Below are positions 56,679-64,000 of a DNA stretch of 64,000 nt, one piece after another. The position numbers and the translations under genes were made by a program. Below the pieces are notes generated by a model. That model had not been told where the DNA came from, searched no databases, and saw only the letters and a list, made by a program, of their open reading frames with translations. The stretch comes from Thinopyrum elongatum. Lineage: Eukaryota; Streptophyta; Magnoliopsida; Poales; Poaceae. The stretch's first letter is position 1; every line of letters begins with the position of its first letter. Location: assembly GCA_011799875.1 (NCBI GenBank), contig CM022298.1, forward strand, positions 48,979,375 through 49,043,374. Direction: 5' to 3'.

Positions 56679-56695
56679 GCTCTGATACCTACTTT
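56679..56695 (-). other. Primer-binding site (tRNA-iMet type)
   Basis: The minus strand reads AAAGTAGGTATCAGAGC directly after the LTR end. GGTATCAGAGC matches the initiator-Met primer-binding consensus, and this sets the element's orientation. Confidence 0.8.
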
Positions 56696-59600
56696 TGTGG
56701 CACCCCGGCTCAGAGGGAACCGGAATGCCCCGTATTCCAGTCCCAGGGACAAGTCCACTGGAGTACGGCACTGTTGGCATAGAACAAATCAGCTCTTTAT
56801 TGCTATAAATACGATTACAAGGGTACAAGGATTACATCGGCACGGCAACACTACGCCTGCTCAAAATAGCTCTATGCTAACAGCGGATCGACCTGAGGGA
56901 GCGAAGCAACTCTCGGCAGCGGAACAACGTCGACGGGGATGGACTCCATTCCGCAGGGACTCTGGCTGGAACGCGTATCCTAGCTCGCACAATCAACATC
57001 TTTGACAATCAAGCAATCATGGCATAACCTGCAAACTGGCATGACATGCCAGGTGAGTACTTTGAATGTACTCGCAAGCTCACAACAAACATCAGCATTA
57101 AGGCAAGACAACATCACAGCAATCAAGATTAAGTTAAGATTTATTGTTACCGAAGGAATGGTTGAAATGAGCAATAATAGGCTACTCTTCCTGCATTCTG
57201 GTGACCAACTCATGATCACTCCCAGATCCTCCAATGATAATCCTCAATATCGTTACCAAGACTTGCCCATGGCAAAATATCCAACTGTTACCATACTCAG
57301 ATGAGTTCTCCCATCATTACTGTCATTATAACGGTTGATCTCCTATAGAGGTCTGGACGGGCTGTCCAATACCGTGGATACGGCTATTCGAATAGATTTT
57401 ACACTATGCAGAGGTTGTACACTTTACCCACACCACGGAACTCATGGCCTCGTGCTCCCATTCGGGTGGACCAACGACGTTCCGACGAAACCCGCCTGAC
57501 CCGTGACTCTTCCATCGTACGACCGGCAATCATAATCCCTCTTGGAGTCAAGCCCTTGGTGGCCCCGTGTCCTCAAGACACCTGCCAGTGTCCTGGCCAA
57601 ACAAACTGTCCCAAACGGGGACCTGGATCCAATAACTCAACTGGGCTCACAGGGTTATTGCCGCCTACCGGGCCAGGGTAGCGCGCGCGCATAACCCTCC
57701 CTCTTTGGAGGCACCGGTGGAAGAGCACCCGATCAGACCAAGTCAAGGCCGTCCCATACCGGCAAATGTGGCTGCACGAATAAGCCCGGACAGGTGACTC
57801 TCGATCAACCAACTAAGTTCACCTATTACCAGGTTGTTTCATCAAGTTAACTTAGTTGGTCATATTAAGCATCTTATCCCCGAACAATCTTTCTGTCACA
57901 GCTGATACTCCGATATCATAGTAATCCAATAACCGGCATGCTTAGGCTACTGCTACTAGTTCATATTCACAAATGCCAGATGAAATCAAAAATAATCATA
58001 GACGGTAATCTCAACATCATAACCTCAACGAGTGGGTAAACTACTACTCATTAACAATCCGGTATTCAACATCTACTCATGCATGTCATAATCCAATCCA
58101 TGCTACAGATAACATTCTTGCTATTAAAGTAATTAATTAAACTATGATATTGCATTGCAATTATACAGATGAGGGTTGTGGCTTGCCTGGGGATGAAGGA
58201 TACACCGGGGAGAAGTGCGGAACGATCTCGGAAGGAATCGTCGGAAAAGTTTCTCCCTCGGAGGGGGCTGATTAGGGGCAAGGGCAATAAGGTCATTTCC
58301 AGTATGTCAAACCATAGTTAAAATGATAGGAACAGAACGGGCTCGACGAGACGAAGACGTGGGCGTTGGTTTCACCTGATTCGGAGTTACGGATAAAAAG
58401 ATGTGGTTGTTTTTCTGCCAGGGACCTATCTGTAATTAAAACTCTCACAAACAGGCCCTCAGCTGAAAAACAGGTCACGCCTTTTCGAAGAATACGCTTC
58501 CCTGCGGGGAAAACGTATTTTAGCCCGAAGCGGCAGCGGAGTACGCTTTCGTTATAAGAAAATGTATTTTCTGAAAACCGTCTCCACTCATAATCCGCGG
58601 GCCCGGGCGTTGACCTCGGCCTGCGGCTGACGGGTGGGGTCCGTTGGGAGGTGAGGCCCTCCTGGCCTGGTCGTCTCCTTCCCCTCGCCCGTTCCCCGCA
58701 TGGAGCAGAGGAGACGCAGGGGAGGGGCGCTGCCAGTGACGGGCCGGGCGGCTCCGGCCGTCTCCCGCCACGGCGCAGGCACCGGCGGGCGCGGGAGGAC
58801 CAGCCGCAGCCGTTCAGAGGCAACAGAAGCGCCGAGGAGGAGCGGAACGGCGGCGAGGCGCTGCGCCACAAGAGGACAGAGAGGTGGCGGCTGCGGTGGT
58901 TGCCGGTGATGCGGGCCGTCCCCGGCGAGAGAGAGGGGTTGGGGCGGCTCACAGAGGAGTGGGGAGTGCGGTGGTGGCGTCAGGGAGGCGAGGGGAGGCC
59001 TATAAATAGCCGAGCGACGAGGAGGGCCGGCCATTGCCACGGTGGTGCGTACTCCAGCTTCCCGGAGCTTCGGGAGCTCGCCCAGAGGAGAGGAGGGGGT
59101 TCTAGGGAGGTCGGGGAAGGGCGGAGAAGGCTCGGGTGTGGTCAGGAGAGCTCGGGAAAGCTCGCGAGCTCGCAGGCGATGGGACATGGCGGCAGCAGAG
59201 ACGACAAGGTGTGGGCGCGGCGGTTCTGCTCGATGGAGTGGACGGGAGAGGGGGAGATTTATCTAGGGAGGAAGGCGACGACAAGAGGGAGCTGTAGGAC
59301 ATGACTCCTCGCGCGGAACCGACGAGGAGAAGAGGGGCCCGAGCTGACCAGTACGCAGCTTGCGTCCATGTCATGCCAGGGCGGTGGTCACCGCGTGGAC
59401 ACGGCGATTCCACGTGTTCTAGTTGACCAATTCATGTCTGGTCAATCTGTCACTCGAAGGATAGAGTCAAGGAGGAAAGGAACGAGCATAGTGGTCCTCG
59501 AGGTGTCCACAGCTAGCAGGTCTTATCTGGAACAGCAAGGTGTTTGGAGAGAGCTGGGGGAGATCGAGTAGGATCTAGACTCTGATATTTGGCATCGGAT

Positions 59601-60686
59601 GATCAAATGCTAAGGTGATCATGTCTGCAAATTTGCAGCTTATTTGGATGAAGATAAATAGCACTTGCTGTTCAAAGGGCCTCACTGACCAGATTTGCAA
59701 AGTATGAAGTAGCACTCACATACTTCATTGGATTGAGCTGAAATTTGGCAAGGAAGGGTTATTTGGACATATGAAGATGCTGTAAAAATTTCATACCAAA
59801 TGGACATGCCAAAATGGTACTTCCTTCACAGCTATCCTCTCTGTCCAGAAACTTGGAATAATTCTAGTGAATTATTGGGAAGATGAATGGAGCCCAAATT
59901 TGGTGGAGAGGTGTTATATAGGTATGAAAATACTCTGGTAGATTTTCAGAAATTATGGAGCAATATATAATATAGTTGCTTCACAATGTGAAAATCTGAT
60001 CAGAAACTAAGATTTGAGGCTGTGCTCACATAGATGCTTGGATATGGTTTAAACTTGGTGGAGAGTCATGAAATGGGCATATGCAGATGCTTGCAAAATT
60101 TCAACTCATTTGGATACCCCTAGCTAGTACTTGCTTCACAAAGATTCCAGTTGCCCAGAAACTTTGGAAATTAGCCAAGGGAGATTTATTATCCAAATAA
60201 AGTTGAATTTTGGCATGTGGCAATGATATGGATAGGAAAGAGTGCACAAAAAGTTTGAGAGCAAGAAAGCAAATATAAAGGGTACTTGCTTCTCAATCTG
60301 ACAGATAGGGCAAAATCAGAAAAGGAATATTTGTGAAATATTTTTGAACATGGCAAGGAAGGATTTGACAGATTTCTAGAAGATATGACCCAAACAATTG
60401 ATGAAAATTATTTGGGGATTTTCAGAGTGAAAGAAATATGGGTTGCTTCACAACCCAGGACAGACAGGGTTATTCCTTTAATAGAAAAAGGAATATTCCC
60501 AAGGAAAAGAATATTGGGTTTGGTCCAAGATGACATGGTCTTGGGATGATTTTGAGGTTGGCAAGACACTTGGAAGAGAAATCAAGGGTGATCTCTCCAG
60601 GTTTCAGGACTACTAAGCCACAGAAAAGCAAATCCAGACCAAAATAAAAAAGGAAAAAAGAAATGGGCAAAATCCAGGGTGTCACA
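56696..60686 (-). repeat. 5' LTR (right copy), 3,991 bp
   Basis: Same length as the left LTR, and all sampled landmarks keep a constant 6,966-base offset, so indels are absent or balanced. Substitutions are about 2-3 per 100 bases in the first 310 bases and fewer elsewhere by eye, indicating a fairly recent insertion. Confidence 0.9.
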
Positions 60687-60691
60687 GCGAG

Positions 60692-63600
60692 ATCCGTCTC
60701 GGCGCGCTCGTTCTCATCACCGATGACTCCGCCTGGCTCCAGGAGGCCCCCCTCGATGTCGAGACGCTCCCCGTCCGCGAGGTGACACACTTTCGCGCAT
60801 GTGTTCGCGGCGTCCTTCGGCGGCAGCCGTCGACCCAGTATCGGTCGGCTCCCGCGGCATCCTCACCTCCCGCTGTTCGCCGCCGCAAGCGATCTGGTCG
60901 ATCGCGGCTTCAGCGGTGGGTGAAGCATGCGGTGGCCCGCCAGTCGGCCACCCCACAAATCACGGCAATTGAGCCCGACAAAGACAAATCTCCCTATGGA
61001 CTATTCGACCTGTCGACTGGTTCCGCCGAGACTCTGTCCGAGTGCGGAAGCAGTGACCCTGCGGCGGAGGTCCTGATGGTCGATACGCCGCGCGGCCCGC
61101 CTGGTTTCTGTCGCGGTGGCGGCGGTGATGGCGGTGGCGGCTTGTCGCATGATCACGAAGAATATCATCCTGAAGCCTTCACTTCGGAGCAGAGGGACGA
61201 GCTGCATCATCGCAATATGGAGGCTCTCCACACCCCCATCATGGGGGAGACCTCCGAGGCTCGGGCCTTGGAAGCTGCGCGTCTAGCCACCTTGGCTGAG
61301 AGCGCCCGACTGGAAAATCTCCAACATTCACTCGACGAGCGAGCCCGTCGGTAGATCCCCGAATCTAGTCGACGGAAACGACAGTTGTTTCCTCCTGAGC
61401 CCCAGGTATACCGCACTCCGATCCAGAATCTTACAGCTGCAGCCCGTATAGCAGAGTCGATTCAGCCGTCCCAATCAGAGGCTGGAAGAGGTTTGATGCA
61501 GATTCGAGCGCTACTCCGGGCAGCAGGTGAGCAAAACTCTGCCACTTCTCAGTCGCGCAATAGGATCCATAGAAGATCTGTGGTCGCAGACACAGTTCAG
61601 TCGGCTCACAGCCCAAGATCACCTCAGCGGCGCGAAGATCGTGGGCACCGCCAGGACCAGTACCTGGGTCGAGGCCACGGACAGTACGATCATCGGTACG
61701 GCCGTGATGATGACCGTCGAGTGCCTACGCCCCCTCCGAGAGGCGGATCGTATGCGCCTCGGCGGCATGATGACAGGCGCTTGTATGGTAGTGAGCGGAG
61801 AGCTCCGGTCGACCCAAGAGAGCTTGGGTTTGATCCAAGATCACTTCTCGTGCAAGGTTTGGTCGACAGAGGCCGAGCACACAGGGAAGGACAAGATAGG
61901 TATCATCCGAGTGGAAGCGGAGTTCATGTGTCTGGGCCTGAATGTTTCAGCAGAGCCATCAGAGCTGCTGAGATTCCACCCAACTTCAGGTTGGCGGCAG
62001 GAGTTAGCAAGTTCACCGGTGAGTCGAAGCCAGACACTTGGCTAGAGGATTACCGAGTGGCTGTGCAGATTGGTGGCGGCAATGATGATGTAGCCTTGAA
62101 GCACCTCCCCCTGATGCTGGAGGGCTCGGCCAGAGCGTGGTTGAATCAGTTGGCCCCAGGTAGTATTTTCTGTTGGGAAGATTTGGCCCGAGTGTTCGTC
62201 AGGACATTTGAGGGCACTTGCAAATGACCTGCAGGGTTGACTGAACTACAGCATTGTGTCCAAAAACCGAGTGAAACTTTGAGAGATTATATCCAGAGAT
62301 GGACCACTCTTCATCATACCGTGGAGAATGTGTCAGAGCATCAGGCAGTTTGCGCCTTCAAGGAGGGCGTTCGGTACCGAGAACTTAACCTGAAATTCGG
62401 TCGGACAGGAGACATGTCCCTGGCTCAGATGATGGAAATAGCCACTCAGTATGCTAACGGCGAGGAAGAAGACAGACTCCGTAGTGGCAAGAATAAACCA
62501 GTCGCCCAGGACGCCGGAGGAGGAAATTCCAGTCGGAAGCAGAAGCGCAAAGCCGAACCCGCAGGTCCTGGTGAAGCCGCAGTTTTGAACCAAGGGAAGT
62601 TCAAAGGAAAGCCTAAGGGGCCTTGGGTCCCCAAGAAAGTGAAAGATCAAGCGGGAAATGATGTGCTTGATTTACCGTGTCACATACACACCAAGAAAGA
62701 TGAAGAGGGAAACCTGATTTACCCCAAGCACACCACTCGATAGTGTCGACTCCTGATTCAGAGCTTCCGAGAGGGTCAGCCCAGTGAAAAGGAAAAGGAA
62801 TCTGATAAGGATGAAGACAAAGAAGAGGATGATGGTTACCCCAAGGTCAATGCCACTTTAGTGATTTTTGCTGACATTGAGAGCAAAAGTCGACTGAAGG
62901 TTATCAATCGCGAAGTGAATATGGTTGCTCCAGCAACTACGACATATTTAAAGTGGTTGCAGACTCCCATTACATTTGACCAGTCCGATCACCCAGCGCA
63001 TGTTGCTACCCCTGGGCGGCAAGCGCTGGTGGTCAACCCAGTCGTTGGGGGCACCCGACTGACCAAGGTTCTGATGGATGGTGGCAGTGGTTTGAACATT
63101 CTGTACGCTGAGACCCTCCGAGGGATGGGCATTCCGATGTCCAAGCTCAGCGAGAGCAACATGAGATTCCATGGAGTCATCCCATGAAAGAAAGCCGATT
63201 CACTCGGTCAGATCACTCTTGATGTGGTTTTTGGTGATTCAAAGAATTACCGTAAGGAAAAGTTAACGTTCGAGGTGGTGGATTTCCACAGTGCTTATCA
63301 TGCGATTCTGGGTCGGCCTGCATATGCTCATTTCATGGCTCGACCGTGTTACGTATACCTCAAGCTGAAGATGCCTAGCCCCAGAGGTGTGATCACAGTC
63401 ACAGGGAATCAGCAAAGGGCAGAAGAGTGCCTCCAGAAGGGCTCAAAGATTGCTAATGAGCAAATGGCAGCAGTAGAAATGGAAGAATACAAAAAGAACG
63501 CAGATCCGAGTGATTTATTGCGAGTAAAGAAGCCCGCTTCAGAGTCCGCCTTTCAGTCGGCCGGTGCAACAAAGCCTGTCCATATCCATCCGACCGATCC

Positions 63601-64000
63601 CAATGCTGCTCTGACTCTTATCTCAACGACACTCGACGGCAAATAGGAAGAAGCGCTCATCCAGTTCCTCCGTGAGAACTGGGACATCTTCGCATGGAAA
63701 CCATCTGACATGCCGGGTGTACCCAAGGGACTGGCTGAGCACCGTTTGTGAGTCGACCCAAAAGTAAAACCTGTCAAAGAGCATCTCTGTCGGTCCGCCG
63801 TGGAGAAGAGGATGGCAATTGGCGAGGAGGTGGCTCGGCTTCTGGCAGCTGAGTTCATCCACGAGATATACCACTCCGAGTGGCTCGCCAATGTTGTCAT
63901 GGTCCCCAAGAAAGACAAATCACTTCATATGTGTATCAATTTCAAACATATCAATCGGGCTTGCCCGAAAGATCACTTCCCTCTACCCCGCATCGACCAG
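60692..64000 (+). pseudogene. Gypsy (Tat-lineage) gag-pol polyprotein, continues past window
   Basis: One reading frame runs from 60692 to the window end with no frameshift but six nonsense codons: TAG 61352, TGA 62225, TAG 62741, TGA 63185, TAG 63644 and TGA 63749. Gag occupies about 60692-62850 (a capsid-like region with FTGESKPDTWLEDYRVAVQ and LEGSARAWLNQL, then a Lys-rich tail). The aspartic protease follows (VLMDGGSGLNILY, near 63070; DGGS is the active-site form). Reverse transcriptase starts with WDIFAWKPSDMPG (63680) and MCINFKHINRACPKDHFPL (63930). The style of the RT block fits the Tat lineage. Most of the stops could come from C-to-T changes of CAG or CGA codons. RNase H, integrase and the 3' LTR should lie to the right. 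Confidence 0.88.

Larger units (their letters stand above)
49730..60686 (-). mobile_element. Non-autonomous long-LTR retroelement (LARD-like), 10,957 bp
   Basis: Two direct LTRs of 3,991 bp each flank a 2,975-bp interior without gag or pol. Target duplications are GTGAG (49725-49729) and GCGAG (60687-60691), differing at one base. Orientation is minus: next to the right LTR the minus strand reads GGTATCAGAGC, complementary to initiator-Met tRNA, and next to the left LTR it reads AAGGGGGGTAGG, a polypurine tract. The size layout recalls LARDs of Triticeae such as Sukkula, but identity is not claimed. It is nested in gypsy gag. Confidence 0.88.

Noticed and set aside
49730..60686. Plus-strand orientation for the LARD-like element, suggested by CTATAAATAG
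   Set aside because: Primer-binding (GGTATCAGAGC) and polypurine sites are both on the minus strand, which outweighs a TATA-like motif.

Overview
The window is intergenic DNA from a large plant genome, almost certainly a Triticeae grass (wheat, Aegilops, rye or barley type). This rests on the mixture seen here: several CACTA (En/Spm) transposons with TNP2-like, ULP-like and B3-like genes, a Tat-lineage gypsy element, a long-LTR non-autonomous retroelement, L1-type LINEs, a Stowaway MITE, and spliced genes with GT/AG introns. The species cannot be fixed from the sequence alone. There are no rRNA, tRNA or CRISPR features. Only one ordinary host gene looks intact, a two-exon F-box gene at 32.6-33.8 kb.

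Layout. From the left edge to 6643 lies a TNP2-type CACTA element on the minus strand (CACTA-1). Its transposase reads as one frame with a single nonsense codon, and a small coiled-coil/transmembrane protein gene lies just upstream. Bases 6644-11865 are copy A of a direct segmental duplication whose copy B is 37784-42892. Each copy holds part of a CACTA element with a B3-like DNA-binding-domain gene (CACTA-B3), interrupted by a second CACTA carrying a Ulp1/C48 protease-like gene (ULP-CACTA). From 11870 to about 13680 is a diverged tandem array of 300-380 bp units. From about 13.7 to 19.28 kb is a third, plus-strand CACTA-B3 copy that hosts a solo LTR with a perfect 5-bp duplication, a Stowaway MITE and another MITE. 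Then come an LTR fragment, a 318-bp tandem repeat, and a second decayed TNP2-type CACTA (20.7-25.9 kb, plus strand).

The central 26-37.8 kb is older, AT-rich sequence. It holds LINE tails, a LINE reverse-transcriptase relic with a second LINE inserted in it that carries a 5' inversion, a MITE with a 9-bp duplication, and the F-box gene. After copy B, the ULP-CACTA continues to about 44.9 kb. A non-autonomous CACTA from 44920 follows, and next to it lies a captured or relic first exon of a protein farnesyltransferase alpha-subunit gene. From 49037 to the end is a Tat-lineage gypsy element whose gag is split after codon 12 by a 10,957-bp non-autonomous LTR element with two 3,991-bp LTRs. After the insertion the gypsy gag-pol frame stays open to the window end, apart from six nonsense codons.

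How the parts relate. The CACTA elements share terminal motifs (CACTAGTAGAAA-like) and palindromic subterminal TAGTCCCGGTT repeats. A TNP2 transposase from one family could therefore act on elements carrying only accessory genes; this is inference. The most unusual content is the accessory cargo of these CACTA elements: a B3-like protein, a ULP-like protease and a tail-anchored coiled-coil protein. Each is present in at least two copies, so their conservation or decay can be compared inside the window.
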